Below, in pieces: positions 45,342 through 53,486 of a stretch of 64,000 bases of DNA (position 1 is its first letter; the number at the start of each line of letters is the position of its first letter). The DNA is from Lachnospira sp900551945 (GTDB lineage: Bacteria > Bacillota > Clostridia > Lachnospirales > Lachnospiraceae): contig DBFCCI010000038.1 of the NCBI GenBank assembly GCA_048380335.1, forward strand, positions 1-64,000, read 5' to 3'. The notes under the pieces are model-generated. The model saw only the letters and a program-made list of their open reading frames with translations. It was not told the DNA's origin and ran no database searches. A program made the position numbers and the translations under genes.

Positions 45342-45788
45342 TTAATGTCTTTTATCATAAGAAGACTGCATTACTATATTATGGTCTAGAATTTGCTTTA
45401 ACAAATAATTACTCATGCTGAGTATTTTCATATTAAAATCCTGCTCATTAAAAAGCAATGATACGGCAAAAAGATTTGCCTCATACTCAACGTTTTTAAA
45501 AGCATTCTTTGTTGTAACGGCAAAACTATTAAATCCATCTTCATGCAAAAGCGCATGACCTAATTCATGGGCGCACAACACTACTTGACTTTCACGCTCA
45601 TAACTTCCATTAATCATTATAATTGTTGGATAATTCTCTGACTTTATAGTATAAGCCTTAGTTTCTTTAGGAAGTGCATTACTTACAACAGCTCTTATAC
45701 CAAATCTTTCGGCTATAACAAATGGGTCTTGTGTGTTATAACTGTATCTAAGGTCTTGTGCCAACCTTTTAATATCTCTAGCTCTCAT
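45342..45788 (-). CDS. ImmA/IrrE-family metallopeptidase
   Basis: A 148-residue zinc peptidase of the type that cuts XRE repressors in mobile elements and stress responses. The HExxH motif is in VVLCAHELGHALLHEDG, and a third ligand Glu is likely in NVEYEANLFAVSLLF. It follows the XRE gene by 11 bp in one operon, the standard ImmR/ImmA arrangement. The expected substrate is the adjacent XRE repressor. Confidence 0.9.
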   Translation of the reverse strand: MRARDIKRLAQDLRYSYNTQDPFVIAERFGIRAVVSNALPKETKAYTIKSENYPTIIMINGSYERESQVVLCAHELGHALLHEDGFNSFAVTTKNAFKNVEYEANLFAVSLLFNEQDFNMKILSMSNYLLKQILDHNIVMQSSYDKRH

Positions 45789-45799
45789 ATTTATTCCCC

Positions 45800-46189
45800 C
45801 TATTTATACTTATAGCTTACTAATTGTAACTGTTGAAGAATTTCATTTGCAAATGCAAGCATAGTTTCATCGTCCATCTTTTCAGGATTATACCCCCCAT
45901 AAGCTGCAATAGTCGGAAGTTTAAGTAAAAATTCCATAGCCTCTTTAGGGTCATTAAATGTATCTGGAAGTGTATTATCTTCACTTTCAGGTGAATTCCC
46001 CATCATTTTAGCCGGTGTAGTTTCAAGAATACTACACATTTTTTCAAATGTAGAAACTGGAATTTTTAGAATACTTGAGTCTTCGTATCTATATATTGTA
46101 GACACTGACAAACCTAATTGTTTTGCAAGACTTTCAGCAGAAATATTCTTCTCTTTCCTTTTTGCTTTTAATCTTTCTCCTAACTTCAT
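45800..46189 (-). CDS. XRE-family repressor (ImmR-like)
   Basis: A 129-residue regulator. The HTH MKLGERLKAKRKEKNISAE then ESLAKQLGLSVSTIYRYEDS occupies about 1-60, followed by IPVSTFEKMCSILETTPAKM. The acidic linker and short C-terminal part resemble ImmR-like repressors. The ATG at 46189 is chosen (TAGGAG upstream) over one seven codons earlier. It is transcribed away from the ftsZ-like gene; the shared region holds four GCATTTATGC-type palindromes that are its likely operators. Confidence 0.87.
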   Translation of the reverse strand: MKLGERLKAKRKEKNISAESLAKQLGLSVSTIYRYEDSSILKIPVSTFEKMCSILETTPAKMMGNSPESEDNTLPDTFNDPKEAMEFLLKLPTIAAYGGYNPEKMDDETMLAFANEILQQLQLVSYKYK

Positions 46190-46233
46190 ATAAAAAACCA
46201 CTCCTAGCATTAAATTTCTTATTATTATATTTA

Positions 46234-46262
46234 ATTATACACATATCTTGATATTTTTACAA
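46234..46262 (-). promoter_or_regulatory. Predicted promoter of the XRE-ImmA operon
   Basis: On the minus strand TTGTAA (complement of 46257-46262) and TATAAT (complement of 46234-46239) are 17 bases apart. The first GCATTTGTGC site lies 10 bases upstream of the -35. Confidence 0.6.
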
Positions 46263-46272
46263 TATTTTTATT

Positions 46273-46368
46273 GCATTTGTGCTTTTTAATATTGACATTT
46301 TTGCATTTATGCATTATATTCAAAGCATAATCCCTAGCATAAATGCAAATTTTTGATAGCATTTATGC
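46273..46368. promoter_or_regulatory. Four operator-like palindromes GCATTTATGC
   Basis: Sites at 46273-46282 (GCATTTGTGC), 46303-46312 (GCATTTATGC), 46337-46346 (GCATAAATGC) and 46359-46368 (GCATTTATGC). They form an inverted repeat GCAT-2-ATGC. The second lies inside the spacer of the ftsZ-like promoter, and the third and fourth just downstream of its -10. That layout would let a bound repressor block the promoter. Confidence 0.75.
46292..46320 (+). promoter_or_regulatory. Strong sigma-A promoter of the ftsZ-like gene
   Basis: TTGACA (46292-46297) and TATATT (46315-46320) with a 17-base spacer that contains a GCATTTATGC palindrome. Confidence 0.75.
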
Positions 46369-46396
46369 ACAAAATCATTTTAAAGGAGAAATATTT

Positions 46397-47557
46397 ATGG
46401 TTGAATTATCAGATACAGCTCAATATAAGTCAAATAGCCCAATAATTAAAGTTATTGGAATAGGTGGTTGTGGCAATAATGCAATAAATCGACTCGCCCA
46501 CAAAACTCCATTTCCTATTCAATTCATTGCAATCAACACTGACCAAATGGTATTAGACCATTCAGAAGCTGATATATGTTTAACAATAGGTAAAAAATTA
46601 ACAGGAGGTTATGGTGCAGGTGGCAATCCCGAAATAGCAAGTGCTGCCGCAGAAGAAAGTATTGAAGAAATAAAAGAACTCGTGAAAGACGCAAATATGG
46701 TTATTCTTACAGCAGGCATGGGCGGTGGAACTGGAACAGGCGCGCTTCCTTATATTTCTAAAATATGCAAGGACATGGGAATACTTACAGTTGCTGTTGT
46801 AACAACACCTTTTAGCTTTGAAAACCCTGACAGAACTAATGTAGCTAACGCAGGAATTAAAAACCTTGAAAATTGTGTTGATACTCTACTTGTAATTTCT
46901 AATGACAAACTGCTAACTTGCAATGAAAAAGTGGTTACTATGTCATCAGCTTTTTTACTTGCTGACTCTGTACTTAAAAACTCAATTGATACTATTACTA
47001 ATATCGTATTCAACTGTGGTACTGTAAATCTTGATTTTAATGACTTAAAAACCATTTTAGGAGATAAAGGATATGGTCACCTAGGAATTGGACAAGCCGA
47101 CGAAAACACTTCTATAACTGACGCTGTTAAGCAGGCTATTAATTCACCACTACTTAACACTAATCTTGCAAGAGCTAAATATGTAATGATTAATTCTTCT
47201 GGCGATGTTAATTTAATTGAACTTAACAATGCCATTCAATACATTCAAGAAATTGTTGGAAAAGATGCAAAAATCATGTGGGGAACGGTGTCTTCTGAAG
47301 ACCAAATTGCAGACAATAAAAACTCAGTTATTACATTAATTGCTACAGGTCTTGAAGATTATTCTTCTAATAATAACAATACTACAGTTGAAAATAATAT
47401 TAATAATTATGAAAATGTAAATCCTAAACAAGAAGTTCGTGAAAAAAAAATCTCTTTCTCTACTAATAATGACATTAAAGAGCTAATTAATAATTCAAGG
47501 CAAAAAGAACGAGAGCTTGTAATTCCATTGTTTTTACAATCGAAAATGAACAGATAA
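46397..47557 (+). CDS. FtsZ-like tubulin GTPase (second-type FtsZ)
   Basis: A 386-residue FtsZ homologue. It has the N-terminal nucleotide loop KVIGIGGCGNNAINRL, the tubulin signature GGGTGTG (109-115), VVTTPFSFEN and the synergy loop NLDFNDLKTIL with both catalytic Asp (213, 216). At the end of a disordered linker is an FtsZ-type tail peptide, IPLFLQSKMNR, that could bind FtsA or SepF. It is shorter and more divergent than housekeeping FtsZ and is not in a dcw division cluster. The start at 46397 has AAAGGAG; frame upstream runs through the operators. The promoter and flanking XRE/ImmA genes suggest that it is normally repressed and induced under some stress. Confidence 0.88.
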   Translation: MVELSDTAQYKSNSPIIKVIGIGGCGNNAINRLAHKTPFPIQFIAINTDQMVLDHSEADICLTIGKKLTGGYGAGGNPEIASAAAEESIEEIKELVKDANMVILTAGMGGGTGTGALPYISKICKDMGILTVAVVTTPFSFENPDRTNVANAGIKNLENCVDTLLVISNDKLLTCNEKVVTMSSAFLLADSVLKNSIDTITNIVFNCGTVNLDFNDLKTILGDKGYGHLGIGQADENTSITDAVKQAINSPLLNTNLARAKYVMINSSGDVNLIELNNAIQYIQEIVGKDAKIMWGTVSSEDQIADNKNSVITLIATGLEDYSSNNNNTTVENNINNYENVNPKQEVREKKISFSTNNDIKELINNSRQKERELVIPLFLQSKMNR

Positions 47558-47582
47558 TAAAATCTTGTCAATAAAAAATATC

Positions 47583-47663
47583 AGGGCTGTTGCACTAACA
47601 AAAATTTATATAAGATATAAATATCTATATTTTATATGAGATTTTTTTAATGCAACAACCCCT
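47583..47663. terminator. GGTGYTGTCGC-type palindrome / bidirectional terminator (copy M5)
   Basis: AGGGCTGTTGCACTAACAAA pairs with ...TTTAATGCAACAACCCCT. It lies between the convergent ftsZ-like and HTH genes. Confidence 0.75.
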
Positions 47664-47695
47664 TATAGTTATTTTTTAATTATCATTATAAACAT

Positions 47696-47968
47696 TTAAC
47701 TTTCTTCTTTTACTGGTTGGATACTACATATTTGTTCTAACTTATATCCGTTTATTACCTTTTTATAAACTATACAATTGACTACGCCAGTATTTTGAGC
47801 TTCTTTAACCATATAATCTCTTATATCATCAATATCCCTTTGAATACTGCGAGTACTAACTCCATATCTATTGGCTTCCTCTTTTTTATATACGATTTCG
47901 CCATTTAATAATCTATGATATATACTTAAAACTCTATCTATTTTATCTTTTTCTTTATCCATTAACAT
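47696..47968 (-). CDS. Small HTH protein (DeoR/YafY-type HTH only)
   Basis: A 90-residue protein, mostly one winged-helix HTH: KIDRVLSIYHRLLNGEIVY, then RYGVSTRSIQRDIDDIRDYM. This is the N-terminal part of YafY-like regulators, but the WYL ligand domain is missing and the C-terminus is a short unique tail. It may be a stand-alone DNA-binding protein or a truncated one. The ATG at 47968 is preferred to a TTG just before it; the RBS is weak. Confidence 0.6.
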   Translation of the reverse strand: MLMDKEKDKIDRVLSIYHRLLNGEIVYKKEEANRYGVSTRSIQRDIDDIRDYMVKEAQNTGVVNCIVYKKVINGYKLEQICSIQPVKEES

Positions 47969-48120
47969 CAACCACTTTCTTTATTATATTTATATTTATT
48001 AAATATATATTACAACTGTATATGGACATCTTTTGTCACTCTATTATTATTAATTATACTTTTTACAATTTTTTTATTTTTATATATTTTTAAATATAAT
48101 AAATATTTTGCTACAAATAA

Positions 48121-48546
48121 AAGCTATTACCTGCTAAGTTAAAGCAACTTCGTATTATACATGGTTATACTCAAGACTATATTGCCTCTGTTCTAGGTAT
48201 CGCAAGGCAAACTTACTCTCATTATGAAACTGGTAAAAGAACACCCTCTCCTGATGCCTTGTTTAAATTAGCTGGATTATACAATATATCTGTAGACGAC
48301 TTTATGCAGCTAACAATTAATATAGATAGAGATATTTCTTATGACGCTCCTACTCCGTCACAATCTAGCAAGGACTTAGATGGCTTTATAGAATTTTTTA
48401 ATAATATTAGTAATCAGAAAAAGTTCAAATTCTTTAATTCTCTTGAAAAAGAACTTTTCTATTATTTTAATCAACTAACTGATAATGACAAAGAAGAACT
48501 TATTGAATTTGCAAAAATAAAAATACACAGATATAAAAAACTATGA
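48121..48546 (+). pseudogene. XRE-family regulator lacking a start codon
   Basis: From 48121 an open frame reads KLLPAKLKQLRIIHGYTQDY then IASVLGIARQTYSHYETGK, a canonical XRE HTH, and continues with LFKLAGLYNISVDDFMQL to 48546. There is no ATG, GTG or TTG before the HTH: an in-frame TAA at 48118-48120 is followed directly by AAG CTA TTA. The first ATG-like start (48259) would drop the whole HTH. So either the start codon has been lost (AAG from ATG) or the gene is 5'-truncated. No RBS precedes it. Confidence 0.7.
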
Positions 48547-48637
48547 GAAACACTCTCTGCAAGTTTCTTAAGTTATTACAACAACAAATCACTGATTTAT
48601 ACAAATACAACCTTTGACTCGTTATCCTCGTAAAAAA
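48541..48637 (+). repeat. Dispersed intergenic repeat, copy 4
   Basis: Contains GAGAAACACTCTCTGCAAGT and the tail ACCTTTGACTCGTTATCCTC then GTAAAAAAG. It runs straight into the terminator at 48632-48676. Confidence 0.45.
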
Positions 48638-48676
48638 GCGCATTACCCACTAATATGTGAGCAATGCGCTTTTTTA
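48632..48676. terminator. Bidirectional terminator at the pflB 3' end
   Basis: AAAAAAGCGCATTACCCACT pairs with ...GCAATGCGCTTTTTT. It lies between pflB and the convergent XRE remnant. Confidence 0.85.
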
Positions 48677-48724
48677 TACCGTTTGAACTATATTATATTT
48701 TCAGTTTAGTTTCCTAAACAAATC

Positions 48725-50977
48725 TTACATATGGTCATGGAATGTTCTTGAAATAACGTCCATCTGCTGTTCCTTTGTAAGGTCGATAAACTTAACAGCA
48801 TAACCAGATACACGAATTGTAAAGTTAGCATATTCTGGCTTTTCTGGGTGAGCCATAGCATCAAGTAACTTATCCTTACCGAATACGTTTACGTTAAGGT
48901 GATGAGCACCCTGGTCAAAGTATCCATCCATTACGTTTACAAGGTTAGCAACTCTTTCTTCTTCGTTGTGTCCTAAAGCATCTGGGTTCATTGTCTGTGT
49001 ATTAGAAATACCATCTAATGCCCATTCATAAGGAAGCTTTGTAAGAGAGTTAAGTGAAGCTAAAAGACCATTCTGTTCTGCACCATAACTTGGGTTAGCA
49101 CCTGGAGCTAATGGTGTACCAGCCTTACGTCCATCAGGCATAGCACCTGTATACTTACCGTAAACTACGTTAGAAGTAATTGTAAGGATAGATGTTGTAG
49201 GTTCTGAATCTCTGTAAGTATGTCTCTTCTTAATCTTTTCAAGGAATGTTCTAAGAAGCCATACAGCGATATCATCAGCTCTATCATCATCGTTACCATA
49301 CTTAGGGAATTCCCCTTCTGTTTCGTAATCAACAACGATACCAGATTCATCACGAATTGTCTTAACCTTAGCATACTTAATAGCTGAAAGTGAGTCAACT
49401 ACATGAGAGAAACCAGCGATACCTGTAGCGAATGTTCTCTTAACATCTGTATCAATAAGAGCCATTTCAGCAGCTTCATAATAATACTTATCGTGCATAT
49501 ACTGGATAAGGTTAAGTGTATTAACATAAAGGTCAGCTAACCAATCCATCATAGCATCGAACTTTTCAATAACTTCATCATATTCAAGATATTCAGAAGT
49601 AATAGGCTTATAAGCTGGGCCTACCTGTTCTCTATTCTTAACATCAATACCACCATTGATAGCGTAAAGTAAGCACTTAGCAAGGTTAGCTCTAGCTCCG
49701 AAGAACTGCATTTCCTTACCTGTCTGTGTAGCAGATACACAACAGCAGATTGAGTAATCATCGCCCCATGTAATCTTCATAACATCATCATTTTCATACT
49801 GAATTGAAGATGTATCAACAGAAATCTTAGCAGCATACTTCTTGAAGTTTTCTGGAAGTCTTGAAGAATAAAGTACTGTTAAGTTTGGTTCTGGTGAAGG
49901 TCCCATGTTTTCAAGTGTATGAAGGAATCTGTAATCGTTCTTTGTAACCATTGAACGTCCGTCAATACCTGTACCAGCAACTTCAAGAGTAGCCCATGTT
50001 GGGTCACCTGAGAATAATTCATTGTATGATGTAATTCTTGCGAACTTAACCATTCTACACTTCATAACGAAATGGTCGATTAATTCCTGAGCTTCTTTTT
50101 CTGTAATCTTTCCAGCTTCTAAATCTCTTTCGATATAGATATCAAGGAATGTAGATACACGACCTACTGACATAGCAGCACCGTTCTGAGTCTTAATAGC
50201 AGCAAGGTAACCAAAGTATAACCACTGAACAGCTTCCTTAGCATCCTTAGCAGGCTGTGAAATATCATAACCATAGCTTGCAGCCATCTTCTTCATTCCT
50301 GCTAAAGCCTTATACTGGTCAGAGATTTCTTCTCTTAAACGGATAACATCATCTGTCATTGTTCCGCAACCACAGTTAGCATGGTCTTTCTTCTTTTCTT
50401 CCATAAGGAAGTCAATACCATAAAGAGCAACTCTTCTGTAGTCACCTACGATACGTCCACGTCCGTAAGTATCTGGAAGACCTGTGATGATGTGGCTATG
50501 ACGAGCCTTTCTCATCTCTGGTGTGTAAGCATCGAATACACCCTGATTATGTGTCTTATGATATTCTGTGAAAATCTTGTGTAATTCTGGATTTGGTTCA
50601 TAACCATAGTTCTTACAAGATTCTTCTGCCATCTTGATACCACCATAAGGCATAAATGCTCTCTTTAATGGCTTATCTGTCTGAAGACCTACAACTTGTT
50701 CAAGGTCTTTCATTGATTCATCTATATATCCAGGACCGTAAGCTGTAAGACCAGCAACAACTTCTGTTTCCATGTCAAGAACGCCGCCCTTAGCTCTTTC
50801 TTCCTTCTGTAATTCCTGAAGTCTTCCCCAGAGCTTGTTTGTAGCTTCTGTTGGTCCTTCAAGGAAACTTTCATCTCCATCGTATGGCTTGTAGTTCTTC
50901 TGAATGAAATCTCTTACGTTGATTTCTTCTTTCCAAAGTCTACCTTCGAAACCGTTCCATTGTTCCTTCTGTAACAT
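48725..50977 (-). CDS. pflB: Formate C-acetyltransferase (pyruvate formate-lyase)
   Basis: A glycyl-radical enzyme that converts pyruvate and CoA to acetyl-CoA and formate in fermentation. The 750-residue protein has the catalytic double cysteine in SICCCVSATQTGK and the glycyl-radical site Gly725 in TIRVSGYAVKF. Codon use is more biased than in neighbouring genes, as expected for an abundant enzyme. GGAGGAAG precedes the ATG. The activating enzyme gene pflA, which usually follows, is not downstream. A Crp/Fnr-type regulator diverges upstream. Confidence 0.98.
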   Translation of the reverse strand: MLQKEQWNGFEGRLWKEEINVRDFIQKNYKPYDGDESFLEGPTEATNKLWGRLQELQKEERAKGGVLDMETEVVAGLTAYGPGYIDESMKDLEQVVGLQTDKPLKRAFMPYGGIKMAEESCKNYGYEPNPELHKIFTEYHKTHNQGVFDAYTPEMRKARHSHIITGLPDTYGRGRIVGDYRRVALYGIDFLMEEKKKDHANCGCGTMTDDVIRLREEISDQYKALAGMKKMAASYGYDISQPAKDAKEAVQWLYFGYLAAIKTQNGAAMSVGRVSTFLDIYIERDLEAGKITEKEAQELIDHFVMKCRMVKFARITSYNELFSGDPTWATLEVAGTGIDGRSMVTKNDYRFLHTLENMGPSPEPNLTVLYSSRLPENFKKYAAKISVDTSSIQYENDDVMKITWGDDYSICCCVSATQTGKEMQFFGARANLAKCLLYAINGGIDVKNREQVGPAYKPITSEYLEYDEVIEKFDAMMDWLADLYVNTLNLIQYMHDKYYYEAAEMALIDTDVKRTFATGIAGFSHVVDSLSAIKYAKVKTIRDESGIVVDYETEGEFPKYGNDDDRADDIAVWLLRTFLEKIKKRHTYRDSEPTTSILTITSNVVYGKYTGAMPDGRKAGTPLAPGANPSYGAEQNGLLASLNSLTKLPYEWALDGISNTQTMNPDALGHNEEERVANLVNVMDGYFDQGAHHLNVNVFGKDKLLDAMAHPEKPEYANFTIRVSGYAVKFIDLTKEQQMDVISRTFHDHM

Positions 50978-51522
50978 CTGTAACTTCCTCCTATATAATA
51001 TAATATATTGTATTACTGTTTGTACATTGTATACATAACGTCCTCAAAAAAAAAGTCTTGTAACATCTGTAATACTTTGACAATTATGTAACAATTCTTT
51101 ACAGTGACATAATAACATCTATAGCAAGCAAAATCAAGTAACTTTTTATGAGTATTTGAATAAATACAATTTTTTGAAAATATTTGTCATTTACTGCCTG
51201 TTTTTACATAATCATCAGACTTTAACTACTTAAATTACACATTAATTATTGCCATTTTTTAATTTTTAATACAAAGACTTCATAAATTATTAACTATCAT
51301 AATGGCAGTAAATATTTTTATCATTACAATAAATTTTATTATATTATATAAACTAAATTCACAATTTAAAAAATGTTATTTAGATTTATATGATTGTACT
51401 TTTACTGATGTTTGTTTATACAATATTGATACTTATAAAAATAGCCATTATTAACTTGCTAATATTTTTCTACTATTATATCATAATAACATTAATATAT
51501 AAAAATAAGGGTGTTTATAATT
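50978..51522. promoter_or_regulatory. Long pflB leader and divergent promoter region
   Basis: A good leftward promoter is TTGATT (complement of 51132-51137) plus TATTAT (complement of 51109-51114), 17 bases apart. It gives a leader of about 130 bases. GTAACATCTGTAA occurs near the pflB start (50978) and again at 51058-51070, a possible protein-binding repeat. For the rightward regulator, TTGCTA (51456-51461) and TATCAT (51479-51484) are 17 apart. No small gene is visible. Confidence 0.5.
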
Positions 51523-52194
51523 ATGAATAAATATATCTCTATTTTAAAAAATACTAATATGTTCAATGGAATAACTGAAAATGAAATACTTGGTATGCTT
51601 AAATGTCTTAATGCTAGAACTGTTACTTACAAAAAAAATGAATATATTTTAAGAAACGGTGAAAACGTAACTGACATTGGTATGGTGCTTGATGGACTAG
51701 CTCTTATAGAAAAAGAAGATATATGGGGAAACCGTTCAATTATATCTGAAATAAGCGCAGGTGTTCTTTATGCTGAAAGTTATGCTTGTCTTGCAAAGCT
51801 TCCTGCAGAAATTAGTGTAATTGCAAATGAAGATACAACTGTAATGTTATTTGATATGAGAAGAATTCTCACCATTTGTTCATCTTCATGCACATTTCAC
51901 ACGAAGCTAATTCAAAACCTTTTACAAACTATTGCTCAAAAAAATGTTCTCTTAACTAAAAAAATAGAATATATTTCAAAAAAGACAATAAAAGAAAAAC
52001 TGTTAGCTTATCTTTCCTCAGAAGCAATGAAAGCTAACAGTTCAACATTTTGTATTCCATTTAATAGACAAGAGCTTTCTGACTTTCTTGCAGTTGACAG
52101 AAGTGCGTTAAGCACTGAAATTGGCAAGCTAAAAAAGTCAGGTGTAATTGCTTGCTCTAAAAATAAATTCACTATACTTAATCCTGATTTGTAA
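51523..52194 (+). CDS. Crp/Fnr-family transcription regulator
   Basis: A 223-residue regulator with a cyclic-nucleotide-binding-type beta-barrel (about 10-125: NEYILRNGENVTDIGMVLDG) and a C-terminal Crp-type winged helix (about 145-223: FNRQELSDFLAVDRSALSTE). Cysteines near the start and middle are too few and badly placed for a classic FNR cluster, so the effector is open. It diverges from pflB and may control it. The ATG at 51523 is chosen (AAGGG upstream) over a GTG four codons earlier. Its 3' end overlaps the converging gene by 17 bp. Confidence 0.88.
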   Translation: MNKYISILKNTNMFNGITENEILGMLKCLNARTVTYKKNEYILRNGENVTDIGMVLDGLALIEKEDIWGNRSIISEISAGVLYAESYACLAKLPAEISVIANEDTTVMLFDMRRILTICSSSCTFHTKLIQNLLQTIAQKNVLLTKKIEYISKKTIKEKLLAYLSSEAMKANSSTFCIPFNRQELSDFLAVDRSALSTEIGKLKKSGVIACSKNKFTILNPDL

Positions 52195-52615
52195 GCCACC
52201 TGCCTATATCAGGTCTTCTACAATATGCTCTAAGCTCAAGCATTATATCCTTTTTGCAATATTGTGCATTAAGGATAATTTTGCTTACTGTTTCTCTTTT
52301 TTCCTTAATATCGCTTGCCCTATTAACCAAATCTCTTACAGATAACTTAATCATTCCATTTGGCCCAACTTCATCATATACTACTTGGTGCATACTTACT
52401 CCATTGTCACTAAGAATTTGATTAATTACAAATAAAAACTTTTCTTTTTCCTTTTGTTGTTCTTTTATAAAACGTTCATGTCTTTTTTTATCAATATCTT
52501 CAAATATCTGCTTTTCATGCTGTAATTCTCTTTCTTCATCAAGTCTTTCATCATCAAGAATACCATTATGTACAGCACTTTCTACTGTTTTTTTTTCTTT
52601 ATTAACTAACTCCAT
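52178..52615 (-). CDS. Unidentified coiled-coil protein
   Basis: Not recognised. The 145-residue soluble product is highly charged. Residues 1-65 are rich in Glu, Lys and Arg and likely form a coiled coil (ERELQHEKQIFEDIDKKRHE), and a more globular C-terminal part contains SVRDLVNRASDIKEKRET and ends in YCRRPDIGRWLTNQD. No membrane segment or signal peptide. GGAGAG precedes the ATG. It converges on, and overlaps by 17 bp, the Crp/Fnr-type gene. Confidence 0.6.
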   Translation of the reverse strand: MELVNKEKKTVESAVHNGILDDERLDEERELQHEKQIFEDIDKKRHERFIKEQQKEKEKFLFVINQILSDNGVSMHQVVYDEVGPNGMIKLSVRDLVNRASDIKEKRETVSKIILNAQYCKKDIMLELRAYCRRPDIGRWLTNQD

Positions 52616-52660
52616 ATTAAGCTCTCCCTTTATGATGTCATATATAATCTAAATTTCGCT

Positions 52661-52735
52661 TCATAAAACCATAAGAAACTCACTTTGCGAGTTTTTAGTA
52701 TTAATATTATAATTTACTTTATTGGGCTTTACAAC
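52661..52735. repeat. Partial dispersed repeat / hairpin
   Basis: GAAACTCACTTTGCGAGTTT forms a small hairpin like the front part of the dispersed repeat copies. The tail is degenerate. It lies just past the stop of the 52749 gene. Confidence 0.35.
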
Positions 52736-52748
52736 TATTTTTTATACC

Positions 52749-53195
52749 TTAAAACTTCTTATTAAGTCCTACAAAGTCATTATGGTTAATCTCATCTTTT
52801 AACACTGTACCTTTTGTTTCACCATCAAAGGAAATATATCTATTACCTTTATATACAAGTTTTCCTTGTGCCCCTTCAACAGCTACATCATACACATCTT
52901 TTGCAACATTAAATTCAATATCACGACCACTACTATCTTCAAAAATCAATGTATATTCAAGACCTTTTTGTGCTATACCACTAGCTACTCCACCACCACC
53001 CTGAGTTACATACATTTTTTTGTCAACAAATTGCTGTGCTTCTTTAACTTTAAGTGTTGCAGTTGTTGTAACAGTCTTACTAAATAAAATAGTAAACAAA
53101 TCTTTTATTGCACTCTTAAATATCCATAACGCAATACAAATAAGAAGTGCATATACTAAAATCTGAAGCCATAATGGAAACATCTCTTTTGTCAT
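52749..53195 (-). CDS. Membrane-anchored DUF2500-like protein
   Basis: A 148-residue protein with one N-terminal transmembrane helix (about 10-32) and a small beta-rich domain: TTTATLKVKEAQQFVDKK, LEYTLIFEDSSGRDIEF and GKLVYKGNRYISFDGE. The last segment resembles the end of DUF2500/YhhM proteins. Function unknown. The start at 53195 has GGAGG six bases upstream; the longer open frame to 53333 has none and runs into palindrome M6. Confidence 0.65.
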   Translation of the reverse strand: MTKEMFPLWLQILVYALLICIALWIFKSAIKDLFTILFSKTVTTTATLKVKEAQQFVDKKMYVTQGGGGVASGIAQKGLEYTLIFEDSSGRDIEFNVAKDVYDVAVEGAQGKLVYKGNRYISFDGETKGTVLKDEINHNDFVGLNKKF

Positions 53196-53300
53196 AATAA
53201 CCTCCATTCCTGTGCATAAAATGCACATAATAAACACGATTGCTTTGTTATTTATATAATACCACAATATGCAAAAAAAACAACTATTTCTAAATAAAAT

Positions 53301-53401
53301 AAGGTGCTGTCGCATTAACGAAAATTTATACAAGACATAGAATTATTTATTAATTAAATATATATATTTTGTATAAAATTTTCTTAATGCGACAGCACCT
53401 T
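53301..53401. terminator. GGTGCTGTCGC-type palindrome (copy M6)
   Basis: AAGGTGCTGTCGCATTAACG pairs with ...CTTAATGCGACAGCACCTT. The 101-bp copy is nearly perfect at its ends. It lies between the IS remnant and the DUF2500-like gene and could end transcription from the pst side. Confidence 0.8.
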
Positions 53402-53486
53402 ACTTAATACTATTAAAATAAATGTTTATATTAATTATTATTTATTAGGCTTATATTTTAAAAACAGTTTTATTTATTTTTTGCTG

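Noticed and set aside
48259..48546. A 95-residue gene starting at 48259
   Set aside because: The same frame upstream encodes a canonical XRE HTH, so this ATG-like start would be an internal codon.
44464..48546. An intact prophage or ICE
   Set aside because: The XRE/ImmA pair is typical of such elements, but no integrase, relaxase, structural or replication genes and no attachment-site duplication are visible.
49165..49398. Minus-strand 77-codon frame within pflB and similar overlapping frames in other genes
   Set aside because: They are alternative-frame shadows of well-supported genes and lack their own start signals.
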